Assembly (NCBI GenBank): GCA_034769895.1
Contig: CM068373.1
Location: 196,706,134-196,770,133 of the forward strand
DNA length: 64,000 nucleotides
Direction of reading: 5' to 3'
DNA from: Magicicada septendecula
Taxonomy: Eukaryota > Arthropoda > Insecta > Hemiptera > Cicadidae
Shown here: positions 42,801 to 51,998 of the stretch, one piece after another
Layout: each line of letters begins with the position of its first letter
Position numbering within the stretch: the first letter of the stretch is position 1
Made by a program: the position numbers and the translations under genes
The notes under the pieces: generated by a model
What the model was told of the DNA's origin: nothing
Seen by the model: only the letters and a program-made list of their open reading frames with translations
Databases searched by the model: none

Positions 42801-44529
42801 GTAGAAAGAATTAGTTTCTATGGTAATATTTCATTTCGAATATGATTTTAAATATAAATTTTAGTACATGGAAGTCATGTATGGTTCTCCATACCGATAT
42901 TTTATTTGGTACTCTACATAAGTTTTATGACTTTACAAAAATTTTGATCCCAAAATTTAAAAATTTTAAAAAGTGAATATTATATTCATATTTTGGTTAA
43001 AATTCTCTTTGTATTTGTCAACACACGGAGTTGACTATTTTTTCACAATTTTGACCCCTCACATTTTTGCCCTGTGCCTTCTTATATTTGGAGTAAAAGA
43101 ATGGAAATATATGCCAAGTTTGATAAAATCAGTTGATGCATTCCAAAGTTATCATGAGACATACCCCCCATATTCATACTGATATAATTACTGACAAGCG
43201 TTTTTAATGCCACCTTGTTAAAAATTATAACCCTTCTGTCAACCTTTCTCTTTTAGTCACTAATTAAAAATCTTCACAATTTCAACTGTAGTTTAATTAA
43301 ACATTACCTGAAAATCTTGGCTATGAAAGATACTAGTGTAATGTAGCCCAATTATTTTAAATTACTTTTTACTTATTCTAATCACTTGAATGCATCTTTA
43401 TCATGTGTGCAGATTTAAGCTTTTCAGTCTCTACTTTTTTCATACACTATTTTTGCAAATATTTCTTTTATAGCTTTTTAATTCATTATTTTTCAGAATA
43501 TTAATTTCTGTTTTCTCTTGACTAAATTATATACAGAACTTATAGACTGTAATAATAAAATTAAAGAAAATAATTTGAATTTGTTTAATTTTTAGAAAAA
43601 TCACAATCTGCCTGGCACAGAGGAAACTTGTCACAAAATGGCATGGAAAAAATGCCGTGGAAAGTTTTAAGAAACTGGCAATTTTGAAAGCTGAGCAAAT
43701 TCAGATGGCGAATGTTCTCCTCAGAATGTGATGTACCAGTCCCTGAGCTTATATCTTCACAAATTTTACTGTCACATGTATCAAGAAAACACCATTGTTT
43801 TTTGTCACAAACTGTCTGACACATATGTTTGGTAAATAAAAATTTCAGTGTAACACCTGCTTTATAAGCTTTATTATCTGCTAGCTGTACCACTAATTAT
43901 TAATAATTGTTCATTAATTATAGTTCATAAGAACTCTGAATTGTTTAACAATTAAAGTTTTGAAATTAAATACGAAAATCAACACAATCACTATTCAGGA
44001 AAAACATGGCTGCTTTTATCGTTTAGGTTTAATCTTTTCTTGCTGAATTTGTTTGCAAGAAGTGAGGCTGTTGTAAATACATCATAAAGTTAGATTAGAA
44101 CTCAATGGTAGCTTTGTCTTACTGAAGACTGCACAGTGTTGCTTTTAAACATGACACTATGGCATGTGGGTATGTGATTTAGATTTTACTTTAACTAAAC
44201 ACATACACGATTGGATGTTTCTCAGTTTGATCACTTTAAATGTTCATGTATAAAATTAATATATAATGGAACTATACTATTTTTCTTCATCAATGATGTA
44301 ATATAGTAGAATATACTTACTTAAAAATTTCAAGAAAAAAGGAAATCATCTGGAATGAGCTATTTATTAATTAAAATATTCTGGCTGTCCCTCAGTTTTC
44401 AACCATAGCCAATCACGAAAATCTATTTTTGACTTTTTAAAAGAATTTGTATTGTTCTCCTTACAATATTTTTTTACTAATTTAAATATATTACATGGAA
44501 CACAATTATTTTAGATTAAAATTTATAAT
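42801..44529. other. No recognisable gene
   Basis: AT-rich. A 102-codon minus frame at 43585-43893 is Cys-rich (CQTVCDKKQWCFLDTCDSKIC) and slightly less AT-rich than its surroundings, but no family is recognised and there is no supporting context. Confidence 0.35.
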
Positions 44530-44787
44530 ATTTTTACTGCACTGCCTGATCCAGTTTTTGTTCATTACAAGCTTCATGAGAGGCTGCTGCTAGGAATGCT
44601 GTTTGCCCTTTTTTGGTGACGGCGCTGTAATTTGAAATATTTGTGTGTGTGTTTTGAGTAATATGTCCTTTTGATTGATGGCGTCATTACCAAAGACAGG
44701 ATGGACATTTGTCTTTACAAGCTCCTAGCGACAGCCTCTGATGAAGCTTGTAATGAGCAAAACTGGTTCAGGCAGTGAGGTAAAAAT
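44530..44787. repeat. Foldback (MITE-like) element with ~65-bp inverted arms
   Basis: The left arm 44530-44597 (ATTTTTACTGCACTGCCTGA ... GCTGCTAGGA) is the inverted, ~85% match of the right arm 44722-44787. About 125 bp separate them. No ORF. The right arm continues into a repeat shared with 22000-22175. Confidence 0.75.
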
Positions 44788-45269
44788 AAAAAATAAAATG
44801 TTTCTCTAAAATAATTGTGTTAAGTGTCATAACAATATATTTTAGTTAGTGATATCTCTCAGACAAGTCATGGACATTAAAATCCAAGTATTTTTTTAAC
44901 ATTTCAGTTTCCATAAATTGCATGAAAACAAAGAATAATTTGAATTATGATTTTTTTCTACAAACCTGCACACATTCAAAACAATTAAAATAAAGCTAGA
45001 CTTTGTTCTAAAATTGCTTAGTTGGTTACACATGTTACTCTATTCACTGCACCTGGATACACTTTTTTCTAAATGTGTGTCTTTTTATATAATTTAAGAT
45101 AACATAAGTAACCAAAACTTTATCTACAACTCAAATTGTATATTTTTTTAAATTGTGCATGCATGTATAAATCAATAAAAACAGTATATGCTAGTATTTT
45201 ATTGTAAAAATAATCAGCAATGTTGGTGTGTAGTTATTTGAAATCCCTCACTCTTTAGTGGTAATATAT
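44788..45269. other. No recognisable gene
   Basis: AT-rich. The first ~110 bases extend the repeat shared with 22090-22175 (CATGGACATTAAAATCC). Nothing else is seen. Confidence 0.4.
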
Positions 45270-46032
45270 GAGGTATGATGAAAAAGTATCAAGATTGATA
45301 CTGGCAATGCCAAGTCAGCTGACTTGGCTCCAAAAAAGCGACACATATGTTTACTTTACAGTATACTAATTACTCGGTATAAGTTTTATAATAATAGCTG
45401 GTTTGTTTACAAACGCCCATTGTTGTGCTGTGTGTTAATCTCATTTGGTGCATTTACCATGTCAGAAAAAATTGATGAGAGAATGTGTATCAGATTTTGT
45501 CAAAAAGTTGGTGAAATCTGTAAAGATACATATGAAAAGTTACTAAAAGTTTACAGCAAAGATTGTATGAGTCGTACACAGGTTTATGAGTCGTTTAAGT
45601 GTTTTAAAGATGACCATGAAAGTTTTGAAAGTGACGAGCATTCAGGAAGGCCTTTAACCAGCAAGACTTACCACAACATTGAGTTTGTGCGTGCTGCTGT
45701 GTGAGAAAACCACCGAATCACCATTTATGAGCTAGCAAATGATTTAAATATTAGTTTCGGGTCAGTTCAGTCCATTCTTACTGATGAGTTGGGAATGATA
45801 CGTGTTTCTGCAAAGTTTGTACCAAAAGTGCTCACAGCTGACCAAAAATATCCCCGGTGTCAGTCGCTCAAGACCTGTTTAAATGTGCTAAAAAACTAAG
45901 GCCAAGTCTTAAGTGTGGAAGACCAAAAAAAGGCAAAACAGAGCCGAAGCAAAGTAAAGACCATGCTCACAGTTTTCTTTGATCACAAGGGGATTGTTCA
46001 TCATGAACTTGCTCCACCAGGCCAAACAGTAA
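45270..46032 (+). mobile_element. mariner remnant, 3'-truncated
   Basis: It starts near GAGGTATGATGAAAAAGTAT, a mariner-type end, and contains a transposase gene on the same strand. Similarity stops abruptly at GQTVNQD near 46030, so the C-terminal half and the right TIR are missing. Confidence 0.8.
45459..46029 (+). pseudogene. mariner transposase, N-terminal half
   Basis: The natural start is ATG 45459 (MSEKIDERMCIRFCQK); the longer frame from 45324 adds upstream residues unlike mariner. HTH region: YSKDCMSRTQVYESFKCFK, then SDEHSGRPLTSK. TGA at 45702-45704 interrupts, and the frame continues with the second HTH (RITIYELANDLNISFGSVQ, SILTDELGM). After CLNVLKN a stop and a deletion remove the segment with the first catalytic Asp (the TGDE block). 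It resumes at KKAKQSRSKVKTML and FFDHKGIVHHELAPPGQ. It cannot be active. Confidence 0.88.
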
Positions 46033-46319
46033 ACCAGGATGTCACAAAGTGTACGGTGCCCAGTCCTCTTGAAGTGCACGGGGAGAGTACATGGAGGGGA
46101 GGACTTTACAAGCAAGCTTCATTTCTCGGATCAAGTTCAATCTGGAGCAACTTTATATGGAAGGCGGACAAGCATCCCCAAACAGGATAGGGATAGTCTA
46201 TCACCGGTAGTACATATGATGAGCTTACCAAGCTGGTGGTTCATCGCCGGACTCAAAAAATGGCCCATAACCTTTGGGGTTGTGAAAGAACGTTGCTAGA
46301 TTTTCTAAGGATGGGTTAG
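46033..46319. other. Unassigned junction sequence
   Basis: About 290 bp of mixed composition between the mariner break and the Jockey-type RT. Open plus-strand frames run across it, but no protein family is recognised. It may be 3' sequence of the Jockey-type element. Confidence 0.35.
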
Positions 46320-46652
46320 GCTGGTGAGTCCCGAGTCAAGGTGGAGCCTGTTGGTCCTGGGCAGCTCGACTGAGCCTAAGGTTGGCGGACGAGGCCGCTT
46401 CAGGGGTCGAAAGAACATTACCGCAGAGCTCTTCACCCAGTATACGCATCGCGTTGGCGGTGGAGTCTGAAAGCCTCAAAATTTGTGTTGTAATCTGCGT
46501 CAAAAGCCTCTGTATCGTCCGCAAATAGAGATAGTCTCACTCCAGCCAGCCGAGGCGTGTCGTTGACGAACAGGAGAAGAGGAGAGGCCCAAGGACGCTG
46601 CCCTGACGGACGTCAGCGGTAAAAGCAAGTCCGAAGAGAGAGCGTGGGCTAT
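46320..46652 (-). pseudogene. Jockey-type LINE RT, C-terminal piece
   Basis: On the minus strand, in two frames: RQGSVLGPLLF (the GVPQGSVLGP motif), then FADDTEAFDADYNTNFEAF with catalytic FADD, then STANAMRILGEELCGNVLS. A frame break sits just after LLF. It joins directly to the piece at 50129-50440; the RTE element has been inserted between them. Motifs are those of the Jockey/CR1 group. Confidence 0.82.
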
Positions 46653-46676
46653 ACATACATACATACATCCTCGGCG

Positions 46677-49667
46677 CTACAGCCCAGTCCGGGCCCTGGC
46701 CTCCAAAAGAAATCTTCCCCACTGGTCTCTACTCCCGGCCAATGTCCACCAGTTTGCTGCACCCAGCCTCACTGCCTCCTTACCAACCTGGTCCAGCCAT
46801 CTTGTACGCGGTCTTCCCCTCCTTCTCCTTCCCATCGGCAAATAATTCATCACTCTTTTTGGGATTCTATCCTCTGCCATTCTCTGCACATGACCAGCCC
46901 AACGCAATCTGTTAATTTGTATGAGTTGCACGATTGGAAGATCTTTAAACCTTTCGTACAACTCTCGATTATGCAGTCGCCTCCAAATGTTGTTTTCCCT
47001 CACAGGGCCATAGATTCTCCTCAGTACCCTCCTCTCAAAAACGGATAGTCTCTGCTCATCTAGTTTTTTTAACACCCAGCATTCCGAGCCATACATCAGG
47101 ACTGGTCTAATCAAGGTCTTGTATAGGGAGGCTTTTGTATCTTTAGTTATTAATTTTGATTTAAAATGTTTTACCAGTCCGTAGTAACACCTATTAGCAG
47201 ATAATATTCGTCTTTCAATATCTCTAGAGGAGTCATTTCCAGAGTCCACATATGACCCGAGATATGGAAAACCCTGAACCTTTTCAAATTCATAATCGTT
47301 AATGCGCAGGGACAGGGTACGAGTATTGGCACCTACAACCATATATTTGGTTTTGCTTTGGTTTATAACCAAGCCCATAGCCTTAGCGGACAACTCCAGT
47401 TCCTGAAAGGCTTCCTTTAAGCCAGATTCAGACCTACTTATGACGTCAATGTCATCGGCATAGGCCAGAAGCTGTACCTCCTTGTGAAATATGTGTCCGC
47501 TAGTTTTAATTCCTGAATCCCTGATGACCTTTTCTAGAGCTATGTTGAACAACAGACATGCTAAGGCATCTCCTTGTTTCAACCCATTCAATGTTTTTAA
47601 GGAGTTAGATAGATTTGATTGTATTCTGATTTGGCATTTAGAATTGGACATAACTACTCCAACCATACGCACCAACTTAGATGGTATATGCAACTCCTTC
47701 ATAGCTCTATATAGCATTTTCCGGTTGATTGAATCATATGCCGACTGGAAATCCACAAAGAGATGGTGAGTGGGCACTCCATATTCCAACGTTTTTTCCA
47801 GGATTTGCCTTAGTGTAAATATTTGGTCTGTTGTTGACCTATTCCTAGTGAATCCACACTGATATTCTTTTATGTTTTCCTCAGCGTAGGGAAGCAGCCT
47901 AGAAAATATGATGTTGGACAATACCTTATATGCTGTATTAAGTAGAGAGATGCCCCTATAATTTTTACATATAAGCGGATCACCCTTTTTATGTATTAAA
48001 CACACCACCCCATTGTTCCACTCATCAGGCATTATCTCCTCCAGCCATATTCGCTCTATAAGATGGGCAAATTCCTTTATAAAATCTCCTCCTGCGCTCT
48101 TTAATAGTTCCCCTGGTAAACCATCGGAACCTGCTGCCTTGTTATTTTTAAGCTTTTCTAGAGCTTCATACACCTCGTCATAGGATGGCACCAACTCCTC
48201 TCTATCATCCTCGAATTCTCCTACCTCCTCTTCATTCTCAGATGCCTCCATCGAAGCCTCCCCAACTGAGCCTAGCAACTCTTCGAAGTGTTCTGTCCAT
48301 CTCCTGATCACGCCAGCATTATCACTCACAAGGCCACCATTATTATCCCTACAGGCATTTGTTCTAGGCTGAAATTCCTGTCTCATATCATTCACCTTCC
48401 TGTACATATCTCGGCTCAGCCTTTTACTCTTATATTCCTCTATGTTTTCCATCTGTCTCATCATATACTCCCTCTTTTTTCCTCTATGAATCTTCTTTTC
48501 CCTCCGCCTGGCCTTCCTGTATTCCTCTTGAACAGCCCTAGTGCATTTCCTTTGGATCATAAATTTGTATGTCTTGTTTTTGAAGTCAGTTGCCTCTTCA
48601 CACTCCTTATCAAACCACTCATCTCGCCCATGTCTCTTCTTCAAACCAACGATTTCTTCTCCCGTGGTCACTAACATGTTTTTTAGATTAAGCCAGTGGT
48701 TTTCTATATCTTGTTCCTCACGGCATTCAAGTCTCCACTGTCTAATTTTCTCATTAGTAACTTCCTCGAACCTCCGTTTTATTTCTTCTTCCTTTAGCAT
48801 TTCTGTATTGTATCTAACAGTCTTTATTCCTTTTTCATTTCTATTATTGGAGATTCTAGCTCTCAGTTTTGCAACTACGAGATAGTGATCGCTGTCCATA
48901 TTGGCACTTCTATAAACTCTCACGTCTTGTAAGTCTGACTTATGGCGGCCATCCAATAGGACATGATCTATTTGATTGACCGTTCTCCCATCTGGAGAGA
49001 TCCATGTGCCCTTATGTATGTCTTTGTGGTCGAAGAAAGTCCCTCCTATGATCATATTTTGACCAACTGCAAAGTTCAATAGTCGGAAACCATTGTCTGA
49101 GTGTTCAGAGTGTAAACTATACTTTCCTATATTACTACAGGTATGGCTGCTTCCCACTTTGGCATTTAAGTCACCTATGATTATTTTTATGTCATGTCTA
49201 GGGCTGCTAGCATACGCATTCTCCAGCAAGTCATAAAAATCATCTTTCTCCTCCTCAGGCTTATCATCAGTTGGGGCATGCACGTTTATTATAGTATAGT
49301 TAAAGAAAATTCCCCTAAGTCTTATTTTACACATTCTAGGTGTAAGGGGTTTAAAATCGATGATATTTGCTTTCATTCTACGGCTTACCAAGAAGCCAGT
49401 TCCAAGCACATGGTCCCGGTTCTGACAGCTGTAATACACCGAGTAGTCCCTTCGATCCATGATTCCAGCACCAGTCCACCTCATCTCCTGCATAGCCAAA
49501 ACATCTATCTTATATTTGAGAACCTCTCCTATTAATATCTTCAAGGCTCCAGGTCTGTATAAGGAACGCAAGTTCCATGTCGCAAGTTTCAAATCTTTGT
49601 CCTTTTTACACGATCCAGTCCCAATTCCATTAATCCGTCCGGCTTTTCCTTTTTCTCTTGGTTTCAT
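46677..49667 (-). CDS. RTE-type polyprotein: AP-endonuclease and reverse transcriptase
   Basis: An intact ORF of about 996 codons. I choose the ATG at 49667; the frame is open upstream to 49718 without an ATG. Endonuclease motifs: LATWNLRSLYRPG (~30), MQEMRWTGAG, INVHAPTDD, IIGDLNAKVG and DSDHYLVVAKL (catalytic SDH, ~265). RT: NNKAAGSDGLPGELL, HKKGDPLICKNYRGISLL, FVDFQSAYDSI, LKQGDALACLLF and the catalytic AYADDIDVIS. A C-terminal domain ends GRRRRGRPRTRWLDQV and RFLLEARARTGL. All catalytic residues are present. The family role is nicking target DNA and copying the element RNA in place. It could be functional; that needs expression data. Confidence 0.94.
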   Translation of the reverse strand: MKPREKGKAGRINGIGTGSCKKDKDLKLATWNLRSLYRPGALKILIGEVLKYKIDVLAMQEMRWTGAGIMDRRDYSVYYSCQNRDHVLGTGFLVSRRMKANIIDFKPLTPRMCKIRLRGIFFNYTIINVHAPTDDKPEEEKDDFYDLLENAYASSPRHDIKIIIGDLNAKVGSSHTCSNIGKYSLHSEHSDNGFRLLNFAVGQNMIIGGTFFDHKDIHKGTWISPDGRTVNQIDHVLLDGRHKSDLQDVRVYRSANMDSDHYLVVAKLRARISNNRNEKGIKTVRYNTEMLKEEEIKRRFEEVTNEKIRQWRLECREEQDIENHWLNLKNMLVTTGEEIVGLKKRHGRDEWFDKECEEATDFKNKTYKFMIQRKCTRAVQEEYRKARRREKKIHRGKKREYMMRQMENIEEYKSKRLSRDMYRKVNDMRQEFQPRTNACRDNNGGLVSDNAGVIRRWTEHFEELLGSVGEASMEASENEEEVGEFEDDREELVPSYDEVYEALEKLKNNKAAGSDGLPGELLKSAGGDFIKEFAHLIERIWLEEIMPDEWNNGVVCLIHKKGDPLICKNYRGISLLNTAYKVLSNIIFSRLLPYAEENIKEYQCGFTRNRSTTDQIFTLRQILEKTLEYGVPTHHLFVDFQSAYDSINRKMLYRAMKELHIPSKLVRMVGVVMSNSKCQIRIQSNLSNSLKTLNGLKQGDALACLLFNIALEKVIRDSGIKTSGHIFHKEVQLLAYADDIDVISRSESGLKEAFQELELSAKAMGLVINQSKTKYMVVGANTRTLSLRINDYEFEKVQGFPYLGSYVDSGNDSSRDIERRILSANRCYYGLVKHFKSKLITKDTKASLYKTLIRPVLMYGSECWVLKKLDEQRLSVFERRVLRRIYGPVRENNIWRRLHNRELYERFKDLPIVQLIQINRLRWAGHVQRMAEDRIPKRVMNYLPMGRRRRGRPRTRWLDQVGKEAVRLGAANWWTLAGSRDQWGRFLLEARARTGL

Positions 49668-49742
49668 AACAATCTTCTTTTTATGGGGTGGGTTGTTAAC
49701 CCTACGCCCAACCCCCAACCTGGAGGACCAGGGGTTTTATGT

Positions 49743-50105
49743 TTAGAGTTCCCGTCTCTTAGATGAGTTGCCTTCACTGAGCTGAGTCTCATCCACCCGT
49801 CCGCAGTAGACCATGCTCACTAGATCTATGGGCGCCGCCGTTGACATTTTTATGTTCTTCCGCCGCCAACCCCGCCATGCATCCTGCTGCCGACACACTA
49901 CATCTTGGTAAGCCGGGTCCCTGATTACCTCAGGGCCACCTCGCCCAGACCCCCATCTCTCGTTGGCTCGCCGACCCAAGCTGCCGAAGGGATTGGTTAC
50001 CACAACCTTAGCATGGGTTGCTCGACTTAACAGGGCCCACCGCTTGTAGGTGAGAGTTGGAGTTGGAGAGGAGAGGCTAGTGACCAGCTCTTGTATGCAG
50101 GCCAT
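49743..50105 (-). CDS. Short ORF upstream of the RTE polyprotein
   Basis: 120 codons, ATG at 50105 only 24 bases from the 5' end of the element, stop at 49743, about 75 bases before the polyprotein ATG. It is basic and Arg/Gly/Trp-containing (WGSGRGGPEVIRD, RGWRRKNIKMSTAAP). No domain is recognised. Some RTE elements have a small ORF1; composition is less AT-rich than the surroundings but equals that of the element. Coding status is uncertain. Confidence 0.45.
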   Translation of the reverse strand: MACIQELVTSLSSPTPTLTYKRWALLSRATHAKVVVTNPFGSLGRRANERWGSGRGGPEVIRDPAYQDVVCRQQDAWRGWRRKNIKMSTAAPIDLVSMVYCGRVDETQLSEGNSSKRREL

Positions 50106-50128
50106 ATATTACGCATCACTCCCCCATT

Positions 50129-50440
50129 GAGCGTGGGCTATTCTCACTCTAAAGCTACGGTCTTGCAGAAAGCTAGTGATCAGTCGAACGTAGTCTGGAA
50201 GAAGGACATTCGTGAGCTTGTACAGGACGCCCTCGTCCCAAACGTGGACAAAAGCTTATCTGTGTCTAGGAAAACACGGACGTATGTTTGCCCTGGCAAG
50301 CACCCTCGGTTATACTCTGAACTAGTCTCGACAGCTGACGAGTGGAGGAGTGCGACTCACGAGAGCCGATCTGTTCGGGGATCAGTGCGTCCAGTCTTTC
50401 TATGTGGTATCGAATTCGGACGCTGAACGAATTAACGTTA
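50129..50440 (-). pseudogene. Jockey-type LINE RT, N-terminal piece
   Basis: On the minus strand, across one or two frames: VFLDTDKAFVHVWDEGVLYK (the F-x-D-x-x-KAFD-x-VWH-x-GLL motif of RT), then LPDYVRLITSFLQDRSFRVR, ending at the RTE target site. It continues at 46652 with the QGSVLGP motif, so the two pieces were one gene before the RTE landed. Confidence 0.82.
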
Positions 50441-50518
50441 TTAAATAATTAATGTACATGCCAGTGCTCAGGTAATTGGTCGTTTGAACTTTGAACATCG
50501 AGTGCCTTTCGGACCTCC

Positions 50519-50822
50519 CCAAAGTGTGGCGCCTCAGTAGACCAGTGAATATGGCACATGGCTATTAATCTAGAGGTCCTGAGGTCGATTCCCGGGCCCG
50601 CACCATAAAAATTAAGATGCATTTTTCAGCCCCAGGTCGACTCAGCCTGTTGAAAATGAGTACCTGGGATAACATTCTGGGGATAATAATGGGTGGCTGA
50701 AGCGTAGTGCTGGCCACACTGCCTTCCTTGTATGCCGTACGGCTCGCATAAGGCAGCCTACCGTGCCTGACTCCTAAGCTGCTTCGGTGGTACGCATGGG
50801 AGCCATTATTATTATTATAAAT
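50519..50822 (+). repeat. tRNA-derived SINE
   Basis: The head is tRNA-like: box A-like TGGCGCCTCAGTAGAC (50526-50541) and box B AGGTCGATTCC (50582-50592), about 40 bases apart as in pol III internal promoters. A ~200-bp unrelated body follows (CCTGGGATAACATTCTGGGG, GTATGCCGTACGGCTCGC). It ends in (ATT)n at 50803-50818. The body is far less AT-rich than its flanks. No clear target duplication is read. Confidence 0.78.
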
Positions 50823-51998
50823 AATTTATGTAAATTTAACTTACAAAATAAAATAAATGTTAAATTTATATTTAATTTTATATTTTATTATTTACATCTA
50901 CGTATATTTTATGTTATGTACATATTCTTTGTTATAATGTACTTTTCATATTGTGAAATGGACCCGCCTGCTGGAGAGGTATATAAATAACGAGGAATGT
51001 GAAAGTGTTGTTAAGTATCAGCTTCACCGTTGAGGATGCAACATCACAGAATGGGCGAAATGTTTGGTGTCATAACGATACCAATAAAACGTGACTGGCA
51101 ACCGAAGAAAGTGTTGTTATTACTGACTTATCATGTTACAGTGTGTGGTCTGCTTATTTAACGCTTTTACGTAACTCACTCCCTATGCCGTTCGGTTCAA
51201 ATATTTTTGTCTCCTAACACTCGTATAATGTAATCTGATCCAGAATCAGGCACACAGGGCACCTATTACCCTACCCCCAAAAATGCTGGAGATAAATACA
51301 AAAGGTTGCCAATCTGCATGAAAATTGTTACGAGGGGAAGGGATTTCCAGCGTTACTGATTACAAAACTGGTATCTACATTAAAAAAAAATGGCTATAGG
51401 AATATGGCCGAGCAAGTAAAAAAGCTGTGTCAAATGTTGTGAACTTATTGATAAGAGATATGCAAGTCTAACAGCCACTTACATTAGGGCATTATTCAAT
51501 TTCGTTTTATTAAAGGATGAAATCGTTTAGTTCGTTACATTACATAAGACAGAATAAAAGCGTGTTTTAACTCTCCTTTAGAAGTTGTTTGGCATTAGTC
51601 TATCTGTCTGTCCTATGTACCTATCTGTTTATTTGCGGTATGTATCACGATAACTTCTGAAAGGATCAAGCAATTTTCGTAAAACTTAGAAAGCGTATCC
51701 ACACTTTTATTCCAAAGACATCTATTGTTTTGAGATCAATCCCTCCAGAAAGGGGGGGGAGGCAAAAATGTAAGTATCAAAATTTAAAAAAATTCGCAAA
51801 AGTCCATACGGGGAATCAAATTAAAGAGACTTTTAACAAAATTCTGAATATTGTAAAATAAAATGTGTGCGGGGTATTTAATTTATTTGTTTTAACATAA
51901 ACGAAAAGCCCAACTGTTGTGAGCGTCACTTTGTAATAGAATCTTTATGTGGTTTGTAAAATTAATAATTAGTGTTAGTTGTGTTTAATAGGTCAAAT
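50823..51998. other. No recognisable gene
   Basis: AT-rich. 50990-51130 contains GGCGAAATGTTTGGTGTC and ACCAATAAAACGTGA, which resemble the ends of Penelope-like or LINE elements but are too short to assign. The rest shows nothing. Confidence 0.35.

Larger units (their letters stand above)
46653..50128 (-). mobile_element. Full-length RTE-type non-LTR retrotransposon
   Basis: It lies between exact 13-bp copies of GAGCGTGGGCTAT (46640-46652 and 50129-50141). The 3' end carries (ATGT)n, four units at 46653-46668, eight bases after the stop codon, which is the compact tail typical of the RTE group. The 5' region is 460 bp and the long ORF is uninterrupted. Length 3,476 bp. The target is the RT gene of an older Jockey-type element. 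Confidence 0.93.

Noticed and set aside
46644..49746. Plus-strand ORFs across the RTE (46644-47048, 48288-48674, 48541-48885, 49194-49535, 49459-49746)
   Set aside because: Shadow frames of the intact minus-strand polyprotein.
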